Shown here piece by piece: positions 31,141-39,937 of a stretch of DNA of 64,000 nt. Below the pieces are notes generated by a model. That model had not been told where the DNA came from. It made no database searches and worked only from the letters and a program-made list of their open reading frames with translations. The position numbers and the translations under genes are program-made. The stretch is taken from NCBI RefSeq assembly GCF_028737265.1, contig NZ_JAQZAK010000002.1, positions 62,001 through 126,000 of the forward strand, given 5' to 3'. The stretch is from Actinomycetospora callitridis. GTDB taxonomy: Bacteria > Actinomycetota > Actinomycetes > Mycobacteriales > Pseudonocardiaceae. Position 1 is the first letter of the stretch. Each line of letters opens with the position of its first letter.

Positions 31141-32457
31141 TCACGTCCCGACCACGAAGGCCTCCCGCTCCGCCGCCGTCCCCTCGCGCAGCGCGAGGAC
31201 GGCGGCGAGCGTGATCAGGCAGACGACGACCATGTACACCGACACCGACAGCGACGTCCCCGTCGCGCCGATCAGCGCCTGGGCGATGAGCGGCGCGAAC
31301 CCGCCGCCGAGCACCGCGCCGAACGCGTAGGCGAAGGACGCGCCGCTGTAGCGCACGTCGACCGGGAAGAGCTCGGCGTACGCCGCGGCCTGCGGGCCGT
31401 AGGTCAGCCCGAGCCCGACGCCGAGCACGGCCACCGCGAGCAGCATCAGCGGCAGCGACGCCGTGTCGAGCAGCAGGAAGAACGGGAACGACCAGACGAG
31501 CAGGCCGATGGTGCCGATGAGGTAGACGCGCCGCCGCCCGACCCGGTCCGACCACGCGCCGGACCAGACGATCGCGACGCCCCAGACCACCGCGCCCACG
31601 ATCCCGACGGCGAGCATCGTGGAGCTCGGGAGCCCCAGGACGCGGGTGCCGTACGACGTGATGAAGGCGATCAGCAGGTAGCCGATCATGTTGTTGGCGA
31701 TGAACAGCCCGATCGCGACGAGCAGGGCGCGGGGCTGGTTGCGCAGGACCGAGAGCATCGGCGCGGACCGGCGGGCGCGCTGCGCGCGCAGCTTCGCGAA
31801 CACCGGGCTCTCGTCCACCCGGGCCCGGACGAAGAGGCCCACGCCGATCAGCACCACCGAGAGCAGGAACGGGATGCGCCAGCCCCAGGACAGGAACTGC
31901 TCCTTGGTGGTCGACGTCGACACCACGAGGAACACCAGGTTGGCGAGGATCAGCCCGATCGGCACGCCGACCTGCGGGTACGTGCCGAAGAACCCGCGCC
32001 GGCCCGGCGGGGCGTGCTCGACGGCCATGAGCGCGGCGCCGCCCCACTCGCCTCCGGCCGAGAGCCCCTGCAGCAGGCGCAGCACGAGCAGCAGGATCGG
32101 GGCGGCGACGCCGATGCTCGCGTACGTGGGCAGCAGGCCGACGCCCACCGTCGCCAGCCCCATGATCAGCAGGGTGGCGACGAGCATGCGCTTGCGCCCG
32201 ATCCGGTCGCCGAGGTGGCCCGCGATCACCCCGCCCAGCGGGCGGGCGACGAAGCTGACGCCGATGGTCGCGAACGAGGCGAGCAGCGCGGTGGCCGGGT
32301 CGAGCGCGGTGAAGAACAGCTGGCTGAACACCAGCCCCGCCGCGCTGGCGTAGATGAAGAAGTCGTACCACTCGACGGTGGTGCCGACGAGGCTCGCGAG
32401 CGCGACCCGGCGTACCGCAGCGGGGTCCTCGGTGGACGTCGGCGGGCTCTGCGTCAT
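31141..32457 (-). CDS. MHS-family MFS transporter (metabolite:H+ symporter)
   Basis: This 438-residue 12-helix carrier has the MHS features GTTVEWYDFFIYASAA in helix 1, PLGGVIAGHLGDRIGRKR in loop 2-3, RLLQGLSAGGEWGGAAL in helix 4 and ELFPVDVRYSGAS near the C terminus. Known members carry proline/betaine, shikimate, ketoglutarate or aromatic acids; the substrate here is unknown. ATG at 32457 has a GGGAG site; a longer in-frame extension runs antisense into the EF-G-like gene and was rejected. A palindrome lies 42 bp upstream. Confidence 0.92.
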   Translation of the reverse strand: MTQSPPTSTEDPAAVRRVALASLVGTTVEWYDFFIYASAAGLVFSQLFFTALDPATALLASFATIGVSFVARPLGGVIAGHLGDRIGRKRMLVATLLIMGLATVGVGLLPTYASIGVAAPILLLVLRLLQGLSAGGEWGGAALMAVEHAPPGRRGFFGTYPQVGVPIGLILANLVFLVVSTSTTKEQFLSWGWRIPFLLSVVLIGVGLFVRARVDESPVFAKLRAQRARRSAPMLSVLRNQPRALLVAIGLFIANNMIGYLLIAFITSYGTRVLGLPSSTMLAVGIVGAVVWGVAIVWSGAWSDRVGRRRVYLIGTIGLLVWSFPFFLLLDTASLPLMLLAVAVLGVGLGLTYGPQAAAYAELFPVDVRYSGASFAYAFGAVLGGGFAPLIAQALIGATGTSLSVSVYMVVVCLITLAAVLALREGTAAEREAFVVGT

Positions 32458-32498
32458 CGCGGGCTCCCTCTCGGTCGGTGCGCCGGGAGGGTAGTCAG

Positions 32499-32514
32499 CC
32501 GAACGGACGTTCGG
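32499..32514 (-). promoter_or_regulatory. 16-bp palindrome, likely repressor site for the MHS transporter
   Basis: CCGAACG-GA-CGTTCGG is a perfect palindrome with 7-bp arms, 42 bp upstream of the MHS transporter start. It resembles TetR-family operators; no regulator gene is adjacent. Confidence 0.6.
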
Positions 32515-32528
32515 AAAGCCCTCGGCCG

Positions 32529-34655
32529 CTACCCCCCGACCGGCTCGTAGCGGCTGAAGCGCCGGGTGAAGGACGCCGTCCCCGAGGTCAGGGCCCGCAG
32601 GTCCACGGCGTAGCGCAGGAGGGCCTGCTCGGGGACCTCGGCGCGCACGTGGGTGCACCCCGGCTCGCCCGGCTCGGTGCCGACGACGCGCCCGTGCCGC
32701 GAGGCGAGGTCGCCGAGGACCGCGCCGAGCTGGGCGTCGTCCACGGTGACCTCGACCTCGTAGAGCCGCTCCATGACCACCGTGCCCGCCGCCGCCACCG
32801 CCTCCCGGATCGCGAGCGCGCCCGCCGTCTGGAACGCCTGGTCCGACGAGTCGACGCTGTGGGCCTTGCCGTCGACCAGGGTCACCCGCAGGTCGACGAC
32901 GGGCCGGCCCGGTGTGACCCCGGCGTCGAGCTGGGCGCGGACCCCCTTCTCGACGCCGGGGATGTAGGCCCGCGGGATCGCTCCCCCGACGATCCGGTCG
33001 ACGAACTCCACGCCCGACCCGCGCGGCAGCGGCTCGATCTCGATGCGGCAGACGGCGAACTGACCGTGCCCGCCCGACTGCTTGACGTGCCGCCCGAGCC
33101 CGGTGGCGGGGCCGGCGACGGTCTCGCGCTCGGGCACCGCGACGTCGGTGACCTCGACGTTCGCCCCCGAGGCCCGCAGGCGGGCGAGCACGACGTCGGC
33201 GTGGGCCTCGCCCGTGCACCACAGCACGATCTGGTGGGTGTCCTCGTTGCGCTCGACGCGCAGCGTGGTCTCCGTGGCGGCCAGGCGGGAGAGCCCGCGG
33301 GCCATCGCGTCCTGCGCCGACCGGTCGGCCGCGGTCACCGCGACCGGCAGCAGCGCCTCGGGCAGCTCCCAGCCGTCGAGGCCGACGGGGTCCTCGGCGG
33401 CGCAGAGGGTGTCGCCGGTGCCCACGGGGCCGAGCCTCGTCAGCGCGCAGAGGTCGCCGGCGACGCACCAGGGCACCTCGCGCAGCGTCGCCCCCAGCGG
33501 GGCGTAGACCCGGTTGACGCGCACGGTCTCGCCGCCCGACCGCGCCTCGGCGCCGGTGGGGTCCTCACCGTCGCGCGGGGCGGGGATGCGCAGCGGGTCC
33601 GCGCACACGGTCAGGGCGGTGTCGGGGCGCAGTCGGCCGGAGAACACGCGCACGAGCGAGACGCGGCTGCCCTGCGCGTCGGTGCCGGTGTGCACGACCT
33701 CGGCGACGAGCGGGCCGTCGGGGTCGGGGTCGACGGGGTCGTGGCCGGCGCCGTCGGGGGCGTGCGCGGGCAGCGGCGGGTGGGCGGTCGGGGGCGGCAC
33801 GGCGTCGACGACGAGGTCGAGCAGGGCGTCGAGCCCCGCGCCGGTCGGGGCGCACACGCCGGCCACGGGCACGAGGGAGCGGCGCGCGACGGCCGTGGCC
33901 AGGTCGGCGCGCAGGGCGTCGAGGGCGACCGGCTCACCGCCGATCCAGCTCTCGAGCAGCGCCTCGTCCTCGCTCTGCTCGATGAGGGTCTCGACGAGCT
34001 CGCGGCGCAGGTCGTCGGGCTCCTCGGCGCTCGGGTCGTCGCCGGCCAGCAACGGGTGGACGGTGACCGTGCCGTCGGGCGCGCGTTCGGAGCGCGTCAC
34101 GGGGACGAGCACCTCGCCCGATCCGGCGGCGACCTCCCGGCACGTGGCGAGAGCGGCGTCCTCGTCGGCGCGGGCGTGGTCGAGGCGGCTGAGCACGAGC
34201 ACGGCGGGCAGCCCGGCGCGGCGGCACTCGGCGAGCAGGGCGGACGTCGGGGCGGCGACGCCGTCGGCGGCGTCCGCGGTCCCGACGACGAACAGCACCG
34301 CGTCCGCGGCGCGCAGGCCCGCGCGGACCTCGGCGAGGAAGTCGGGGCAGCCCGGGGTGTCGATCAGATTGATCTTGATGTCACGGTGCACGAGCGACGC
34401 GACGGCCGGGGCCACCGACCGCTGCTGACGCCGGGCGTCGGGGTCGTGGTCGGTGACGGTCGTGCCCGCGGCCACCGAGCCGGCTCGGGGGATCGCGCCG
34501 GCCGCGGCCAGCAGCTCCTCGACCAGCGTCGTCTTGCCCGCGGCCATCGGCCCGACGATCGCGACCGAGCGCACGGCAGCCGGATCGTCCGGCGCGAGCT
34601 CCCCCGCACGCCCGCCCCGACCTCTCCGGGCGCTGTCGGCCTTCGATCCGCCCAT
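32529..34655 (-). CDS. EF-G-like translational GTPase with altered G motifs
   Basis: This 708-residue protein has the EF-G domain order: G domain, domain II (LVAEVVHTG on), domain III, domain IV (HGQFAVCRIEIEPLP, YIPGVEKGVRAQ) and V (MERLYEVEVTVDD). The P loop is GPMAAGKTTL (35-44). G3 is DTPGCPDF instead of DTPGHVDF, so the catalytic His is replaced by Cys. G4 is SRLD instead of NKMD. It matches the actinobacterial EF-G-like group to which M. tuberculosis FusA2 belongs. Translocation or recycling activity is doubtful. An alternative ATG is at 34703. Confidence 0.85.
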   Translation of the reverse strand: MGGSKADSARRGRGGRAGELAPDDPAAVRSVAIVGPMAAGKTTLVEELLAAAGAIPRAGSVAAGTTVTDHDPDARRQQRSVAPAVASLVHRDIKINLIDTPGCPDFLAEVRAGLRAADAVLFVVGTADAADGVAAPTSALLAECRRAGLPAVLVLSRLDHARADEDAALATCREVAAGSGEVLVPVTRSERAPDGTVTVHPLLAGDDPSAEEPDDLRRELVETLIEQSEDEALLESWIGGEPVALDALRADLATAVARRSLVPVAGVCAPTGAGLDALLDLVVDAVPPPTAHPPLPAHAPDGAGHDPVDPDPDGPLVAEVVHTGTDAQGSRVSLVRVFSGRLRPDTALTVCADPLRIPAPRDGEDPTGAEARSGGETVRVNRVYAPLGATLREVPWCVAGDLCALTRLGPVGTGDTLCAAEDPVGLDGWELPEALLPVAVTAADRSAQDAMARGLSRLAATETTLRVERNEDTHQIVLWCTGEAHADVVLARLRASGANVEVTDVAVPERETVAGPATGLGRHVKQSGGHGQFAVCRIEIEPLPRGSGVEFVDRIVGGAIPRAYIPGVEKGVRAQLDAGVTPGRPVVDLRVTLVDGKAHSVDSSDQAFQTAGALAIREAVAAAGTVVMERLYEVEVTVDDAQLGAVLGDLASRHGRVVGTEPGEPGCTHVRAEVPEQALLRYAVDLRALTSGTASFTRRFSRYEPVGG

Positions 34656-34775
34656 GACGACCACCCCGACTCCGTCGACCTCGGCGCGCCACCGCGCCGA
34701 CACCGTCAGTCCACCGGAGTGACCGAGATCACGACAAGGGTTCGGGCCGGGTCGAGACCGGAACGGTCCGCGGGC

Positions 34776-35510
34776 TCAGACCTGCGCGACGCCGCCGTCG
34801 ACGGCGAGGGTGGAGCCGTTGACGTAGCTCGAGGCGTCCGAGGCCAGGAACACGGCCGCGGCCGCGATCTCCTCGGGGGTGCCGTGCCGACCCAGGGGGA
34901 TCAGGTCCTCGGCCTGCGACCGGACCTCGGCGGGGACGAGGTCGAGCAGGCCCGGCGTCGGCACCATCCCCGGCGCGAGCACGTTGACGCGGAAGCCGTA
35001 CCGACGCGAGCTGTGGGCCCAGCCGCGGACCAGGTTGTGCACCGCGGCCTTGGTCGCCCCGTAGACCTCGAGGCCGGACTGCGGCCGGGTCGCGGCCGTC
35101 GAGCCGGTCACGATGATCGACGCCTCCGGCCGCAGCAGCGGCAGCGCGCCCTGGACGGTGAGGATCGTGCCCTTGACGTTGGTGGCGAACTGGGCGTCGA
35201 TCTGCTCCTCGGTCACCTCGCCGAACGCCGCGTCGATGCCGATCCCGGCGTTGGCGACCACGACGTCGACGTGTCCGGCCTGCTCGCGGACGGTCGTGTA
35301 GAGCGCGTCGAGGTCGGCGGGCACGGCGGAGTCGCAGACCACCGCGGTCACGTCCTCACCGAGCTCGGCGACGGCCTTGTCGAGCGCTTCCCGGCGTCGA
35401 CCGGTGATGACCACCGTCGCGCCCTCCTCGCGGAAGGCCCGCGCGATCGCGAGCCCGATCCCGCTGCTGCCCCCGGTGACCACGGCGACCTTGCCCGTGA
35501 GGACGGCCAT
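34776..35510 (-). CDS. short-chain dehydrogenase/reductase (SDR)
   Basis: This 244-residue classical SDR has the cofactor motif TGGSSGIG (12-19), NAG (86-88), and active-site Ser136, Tyr149 and Lys153 in VYGATKAA. ITGRRRE after the second strand suggests NADP(H). ATG 35510 is preceded by GAGGAGG. It is divergent from a TetR gene, and their shared 124 bp contain paired operator-like sequences, so it is probably repressed by that regulator. Substrate unknown. Confidence 0.92.
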   Translation of the reverse strand: MAVLTGKVAVVTGGSSGIGLAIARAFREEGATVVITGRRREALDKAVAELGEDVTAVVCDSAVPADLDALYTTVREQAGHVDVVVANAGIGIDAAFGEVTEEQIDAQFATNVKGTILTVQGALPLLRPEASIIVTGSTAATRPQSGLEVYGATKAAVHNLVRGWAHSSRRYGFRVNVLAPGMVPTPGLLDLVPAEVRSQAEDLIPLGRHGTPEEIAAAAVFLASDASSYVNGSTLAVDGGVAQV

Positions 35511-35530
35511 GCCGCCCACCTCCTCGAATT

Positions 35531-35619
35531 GTTGACCGTACCGTCCAGAACACCTTCCCTGATCTGGACCGCGCGGTCAACATCTCGGAGGATCGGTTCT
35601 GGCCTGTCGGGTCCAGAAC
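35531..35619. promoter_or_regulatory. operator cluster between SDR and TetR genes
   Basis: Three related sites are seen. GTTGACCGTACCGTCCAG (35531-35548) is matched by its inverted version CTGGACCGCGCGGTCAAC (35564-35581), whose core GACCGCGCGGTC is a perfect palindrome. A third, GTTCTGG-N10-CCAGAAC (35596-35619), lies just before the TetR start. They fit autoregulation by the TetR protein and repression of the SDR gene. Confidence 0.65.
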
Positions 35620-35634
35620 TCGTACCGTCGAGGG

Positions 35635-36231
35635 GTGCCACGCCCCCGGGAGTTCGACGAGGACCGCGTCGTCCTCGCCGTCCGCGACGCGTTCTGGGAC
35701 CAGGGCTACGCGGCGACCTCGATGGACGACCTGCTGCGCGTGAGCGGGCTGGGCAAGGGCAGCCTCTACGGCGCCTTCGGCGACAAGCGCCGCCTGTTCC
35801 TGCGGGTGCTGCGCGAGTACGACGACGCGAACCTGCGCGGGCTGCGCGAGCGCCTGGGGTCGGCCGCACGGGGGGTCGACATGGTGCGCGAGTTCGTGCT
35901 CGGGGTGGCCGACGACCCGACCGGGGCCGCCGCACGACGCGGCTGCCTGCTGGCCAACAGCACCGCCGAGCTCGCCACCAGCTCCCCGGACGTCGCCGCC
36001 GAGGCCCGCCGCAGCTACGAGGCGATCACCGCGATCCTCACCGAGGCGCTCGAGCGCGCGCAGCGGGAGGGCGACGTCGACCCCGACGCCTACGCCGCCG
36101 AGGTCGCCCGCGCGGTCCTCGCCGCCCAGCTCGGGGTGGTGGCGCTGGGGCGGACCGGGATGGACGTCGCGGTGCTCACCGAGGTGGCGCGGTCGGCCCT
36201 GGCCCGGCTGCTGCCCGCGCCGTCGCCGTAG
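35635..36231 (+). CDS. TetR/AcrR family regulator
   Basis: This 198-residue repressor has an N-terminal helix-turn-helix: AVRDAFWDQGYAATSMDDLL and VSGLGKGSLYGAFGDKRRLF (about 15-60) fit the family exactly. The C-terminal ligand domain has a Cys in ARRGCLLANST, typical of the subgroup that includes regulators of reductases. GTG 35635 follows GAGGG. It is divergent from the SDR gene and probably controls it and itself. Confidence 0.93.
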   Translation: MPRPREFDEDRVVLAVRDAFWDQGYAATSMDDLLRVSGLGKGSLYGAFGDKRRLFLRVLREYDDANLRGLRERLGSAARGVDMVREFVLGVADDPTGAAARRGCLLANSTAELATSSPDVAAEARRSYEAITAILTEALERAQREGDVDPDAYAAEVARAVLAAQLGVVALGRTGMDVAVLTEVARSALARLLPAPSP

Positions 36232-36237
36232 CGCCGC

Positions 36238-37362
36238 TCAGTCCATCGTGAGGGCGGCCAGTCGCGCGCGGTGCTCGTCGGCGGAGCCGAACAGCGGGGC
36301 GCGGCGGCGGGCGCGCTTGTAGAAGAAGTGCGCCTCGTGCTCCCAGGTGAAGCCGATGCCGCCGAAGAACTGGATCATCGCGCCGGTGGCGGCCCACGCG
36401 GCGTCGGCGGCCTTCGCCTTCGCGACGGCGACCGCGACGTCGACGCCGGGGTCCTCGGTGTCGACGGCGTGGGCGGCGAAGAGCACGGCGTGCTCGGCCA
36501 TCGTCACGGCGACGTGCAGGTCGGCCATCGTGTGCTTGATCGCCTGGAACGACCCGACGGGGACGCCGAACTGCTTGCGCTCGCGGTCGTAGTCGACGGT
36601 GCGGGTGAGCGCCTCGCGGGCGACGCCGACGAGGTCCGCCGCCGTGAGCACCGCGCCCCGGGCCATCAGCGCGGCCACCGCGGCGGCACCGGAGAGCGTG
36701 CCGCCGCCCAGGGGCTCCGCGGGGGTGTCGGCGAGCTCCACCGCGCCCACGCGGGCGGTGCCGTCGTAAGTCTCCTGGTCGCGGATCGCGAGCCCGGAGG
36801 CCCCGCTCTCGACGAGGAACAGACCCGGCGTCCCGGACGGGTCGGTGGCCGCGACGACGATCAGCCCGGCGACCGACGGGTAGTCGACCGGCGACGCCGT
36901 GCCCGAGAGCCGGCTGACACCGTCATTCTGGCCGGAGGCGTCGACGGTGATGCCCCGGCCGTCCCACGACCCCGCCTCGCCGCGGAGGGCGACGGTGCCG
37001 ATGGTCTCGCCCGCGGCGAGACCCGGCAGCCAGGCGGCCTGCTGCTCGGGCGAGCCGGCGAGGCGCAGGGCCTCGGCGGCGAGCACGGTGGCCGTCCACG
37101 GACCGGGCGCGACGCCGCGGCCGAGCTCGCGGGCCACGACCTGCGCGTCGAGCAGGCCGAGCCCGAGACCGTCGTGCTCCTCGGGGACGAGGACCGCGAG
37201 CGCGCCCTGGTCGGCGAGGCCCTTCCACAGGCTGACGGGATGCCCGTCGCCGTGCGGGTCCTCGACCACACCGCGGACGGCGTCGAGGTCGAACCGGTCG
37301 GCCAGGAACTCGCGGACCGTGGTCGCGAACGCCTGCTGGTCGTCGGTGAGCGCGAAGAACAC
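36238..37362 (-). CDS. acyl-CoA dehydrogenase, partner subunit
   Basis: This 374-residue FAD-dependent acyl-CoA dehydrogenase has GVAREALTRTVDYDRERKQFG and FFGGIGFTWEHEAHFFYKRA near the C terminus. The usual YEGT motif is missing. It follows another dehydrogenase gene by 11 bp, with a GAGGAG site before GTG 37362. Such neighbouring, unequal dehydrogenases form alpha2-beta2 heterotetramers for CoA esters of steroid side chains and other bulky acids in actinobacteria (family knowledge). The same assembly is inferred here. Confidence 0.88.
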   Translation of the reverse strand: MFFALTDDQQAFATTVREFLADRFDLDAVRGVVEDPHGDGHPVSLWKGLADQGALAVLVPEEHDGLGLGLLDAQVVARELGRGVAPGPWTATVLAAEALRLAGSPEQQAAWLPGLAAGETIGTVALRGEAGSWDGRGITVDASGQNDGVSRLSGTASPVDYPSVAGLIVVAATDPSGTPGLFLVESGASGLAIRDQETYDGTARVGAVELADTPAEPLGGGTLSGAAAVAALMARGAVLTAADLVGVAREALTRTVDYDRERKQFGVPVGSFQAIKHTMADLHVAVTMAEHAVLFAAHAVDTEDPGVDVAVAVAKAKAADAAWAATGAMIQFFGGIGFTWEHEAHFFYKRARRRAPLFGSADEHRARLAALTMD

Positions 37363-37373
37363 CTGCGAGCTCC

Positions 37374-38555
37374 TCAGCGGGGGAGGCCGAGCACGCGCTC
37401 GGCGACGATGTTGCGCTGGACCTGGGACGAGCCGCCCCAGATGGTGACCGACCGCGACCACATCGCCTGGTGCTGGAACGGCGTGAGGTCGACGTCGGGG
37501 CGCGGCCGGGCGAGGCTCGCCTCCGGGCCGAGGACGTCGTCGAACGCCTCCCAGAGGTCCTGGAAGGTCTCCGACCACTGGAGCTTGGTCATCGACGACT
37601 CGGAGCCCAGGTCACGGCCCTGCTCGACCTGGGTGAGGATGTGCATCGCGTGGTAGCGCAGGCACTCCAGCTCCACGAGGCAGTTCGCCAGCTTCTGGCG
37701 GGCCACCGGGTCGTCCGAGCGCCCGAAGCGCCGGGCCTCGGCGACGATCTCGTCGTACTGCCGGCGGAACTCGGTGTACTGGCCGACGCCGGACGCGCCG
37801 CGCTCGAAGGAGAGCAGCAGCATCGCGGTGCGCCAGCCCGCCCCGATCTCGCCGAGGCAGTCCTTCGCGGGCACCCGCGCGTCGGTGAAGAAGACCTCGC
37901 CGAACTCGCTGGCCCCGCTCATCTGCTTGAGCGGACGGGCCTCGACGCCCGGCTGGTCCATGTCGATGAGCATCATCGACAGGCCCTTGTGGCGCTCCGA
38001 GCCCGGCTCGGTGCGCACGATCGTGAAGATCTTGTCGCCGTGCATGGCATTCGTGGTCCAGATCTTCTGGCCGTTGACCACGTAGTCGTCGCCGTCGCGC
38101 ACGCCGCGCGTGGCCACCGCCGCGAGGTCGGATCCCGCGCCGGGCTCGGAGAAGCCCTGGCACCAGATCACCTCGTTGCGCAGCATCGGCCCGATGATCT
38201 CGGCCTTCTGATCCGGCGTGCCGATCGCCATGATCGTCGGGGCGAGGAACGTCAGCCCCAGCACGTTGACGGTCTGGGGCGCGCGGGCGCGCACCATCTC
38301 CTCGTCGTAGAGGGCCTTCATGCCCGGCGTGCCCCCGCGGCCGCCGTACTCCGTCGGCCACTCGATGCCCGAGAAGCCCGCGGCGGTCTTGGAGGCCTCC
38401 CAGTCCCGTCGCAGCCGGAACGACTCGTCGTCGTCGAGGGCGCGCCAGAAGCCCGGCTGCGTCCACTCGTCGGGGATGTTGGCCGCGAGCCAGGTCCGCA
38501 GCTCCTCGCGGAACTGCTCCTCCTCGGCCGTGTAGCTCAGGTCCACGGGCGCCAC
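37374..38555 (-). CDS. acyl-CoA dehydrogenase (FadE type)
   Basis: This 393-residue enzyme has the full fold: GIEWPTEYGGRGGT, CQGFSEPGAGSDLAA for FAD/substrate binding, NGQKIWTTNA and the C-terminal WGGSSQVQRNIVAERVLGLPR. The classical catalytic Glu near the C terminus is Gly/Ser; a Glu in LLSFERGASG may serve as the alternative base, as in long-chain and isovaleryl types (inference). GTG 38555 start. It is cotranscribed with the following dehydrogenase gene. Confidence 0.92.
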   Translation of the reverse strand: MAPVDLSYTAEEEQFREELRTWLAANIPDEWTQPGFWRALDDDESFRLRRDWEASKTAAGFSGIEWPTEYGGRGGTPGMKALYDEEMVRARAPQTVNVLGLTFLAPTIMAIGTPDQKAEIIGPMLRNEVIWCQGFSEPGAGSDLAAVATRGVRDGDDYVVNGQKIWTTNAMHGDKIFTIVRTEPGSERHKGLSMMLIDMDQPGVEARPLKQMSGASEFGEVFFTDARVPAKDCLGEIGAGWRTAMLLLSFERGASGVGQYTEFRRQYDEIVAEARRFGRSDDPVARQKLANCLVELECLRYHAMHILTQVEQGRDLGSESSMTKLQWSETFQDLWEAFDDVLGPEASLARPRPDVDLTPFQHQAMWSRSVTIWGGSSQVQRNIVAERVLGLPR

Positions 38556-38607
38556 TCTGGCAGAACCCCCCGACCCTCCGCAGGATCGGACTACCCGTCA
38601 GTAGGGA

Positions 38608-39819
38608 TCAGGGCGCGCAGCGGAGGATCCCGCGGTCCGACTTCAGCGTCAGGACGCGGCGCGCGCTCTCCTCGAGGCGGCGGGCGAACGCCGGGTCCTC
38701 GTCGGCCTCCGCCGTGAGCGCCTCGACCATCGGCCCCAGGTCGGACGCCTCGATCGTCAGCACCTGGTCGCCGCCCGCGGCCACGAAACGGGTCGCCCGC
38801 TGGCCGACCGGCACGTCGGTCACCGCCGCCGCCGCGCCGACGTCGTCGGTCGACACCACCCCGGTGAAGCCCAGGCGCCCGCGCAGCAGGTCGGTGATCA
38901 CCGCGCGGCTGAACAGGGCGCGGTTGTCGGGATCGATCCGCTCGTAGACCGCCGACGACATCATCACCACGGGCGCGCCGGCCGCGATCCCGGCGCGGAA
39001 CGACGCGAGCCCGGGGTCGTCGACGCCGGTGCGGGTGTCCGCGGCGCCGGCGAAGTCGGTGTTCTCCCGCACCCGCCCGAGGCCCGGGAAGTGCTTGAGC
39101 GTCGCGTGCACCCCGCCCTGGTCCAGGCCCTCGACGAAGGCGGTCACGGCGTCGGAGACCCGCGCGGGGTCGGTGCCGAAGCCGCGGTCGAGCGCGCCGA
39201 CCGGCTCGTTCGCCTCGCCCAGGTCCGGGTCGACGACGTCGGCCACCGGGGCGAGGTCGAGCGTCACCCCGGCGCCGGACATCTCCTCGCCCCACCCCCG
39301 GGCGTCGGCGCGCAGGCCGGCCGGGTCACGGCCCTGCGTCACGGCCGCGGGGATGCGCGTGAAGCCCTCGCCCTTGAGGTCCTGGACCTTGCCGCCCTCC
39401 TGGTCGACGGCGACCGTCACGGGGACGCGGGCGGTGTCCTGCACCTCGCGCGTGGTGGCCGTGACCTGCGCGCGGGAGGCCTCGCCCCCGGCGGCGTCGG
39501 TGAGGATCACGCCGCCGGCCCCCTCGCCGAGCGCCTCGCGCCCGGCCGCGGTGAGCCCGTCGGCGGGCACGCCGACCATCACCAGCTGGGCGGCGCGCTC
39601 GCGGGTGTCCATGCTGCCGACGACGCTGTCCACGCAGGCCGCGGCGGGATCGGCCGGGGCCTGCGACGACGGTGGCGTGGCGGCGCGGGGGCTCGGCGCG
39701 TCGCTCGCGGGCGCCGGTGGCGGGCCCGTCGGCTCCCCGGTGCAGGCGGTGGGGCCGAGCACCAGCACCGCCGTCACGGCGACGAGCACGCGGACGGGGA
39801 CGCGACGGGCACCGGGCAT
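38608..39819 (-). CDS. GH3 family lipoprotein, NagZ/LpqI-like
   Basis: This 403-residue protein has a signal peptide with a probable lipid-modified Cys26 (LGPTAC). A Pro/Ala-rich linker precedes a glycoside hydrolase family 3 domain: DQEGGKV (139-145), KHFPGLGRV (242-250) and the nucleophile region VVSTDDVGA (321-329). NagZ-type enzymes have KHFPGHG followed by an Asp-Ser-His; here the first His is Leu and the loop reads RENTDF without His. It may cleave N-acetylglucosaminides in wall recycling, as M. tuberculosis LpqI does, with changed acid/base chemistry. Confidence 0.85.
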   Translation of the reverse strand: MPGARRVPVRVLVAVTAVLVLGPTACTGEPTGPPPAPASDAPSPRAATPPSSQAPADPAAACVDSVVGSMDTRERAAQLVMVGVPADGLTAAGREALGEGAGGVILTDAAGGEASRAQVTATTREVQDTARVPVTVAVDQEGGKVQDLKGEGFTRIPAAVTQGRDPAGLRADARGWGEEMSGAGVTLDLAPVADVVDPDLGEANEPVGALDRGFGTDPARVSDAVTAFVEGLDQGGVHATLKHFPGLGRVRENTDFAGAADTRTGVDDPGLASFRAGIAAGAPVVMMSSAVYERIDPDNRALFSRAVITDLLRGRLGFTGVVSTDDVGAAAAVTDVPVGQRATRFVAAGGDQVLTIEASDLGPMVEALTAEADEDPAFARRLEESARRVLTLKSDRGILRCAP

Positions 39820-39937
39820 CGCGGGGCAGTGTGCCCTACGGGCGTGGGGGCGCTCGGTGCCCTCCGGGGTGCGCGTGTGTCTCCGTGCCCGGACACGGGT
39901 GAGCACGCACCGGCGCGGGGAGACAGGATGGCGCCCG

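Noticed and set aside
35635..36231. TetR gene as regulator of the palindromes at 30181 and 32499
   Set aside because: Its own promoter region carries different operator words, so it is unlikely to bind those sites.
32478..36251. 1257-codon plus-strand open frame
   Set aside because: It runs antisense to the EF-G-like and SDR genes and has Arg/Gly/Ala-rich non-globular sequence; long antisense frames are expected at this GC content.
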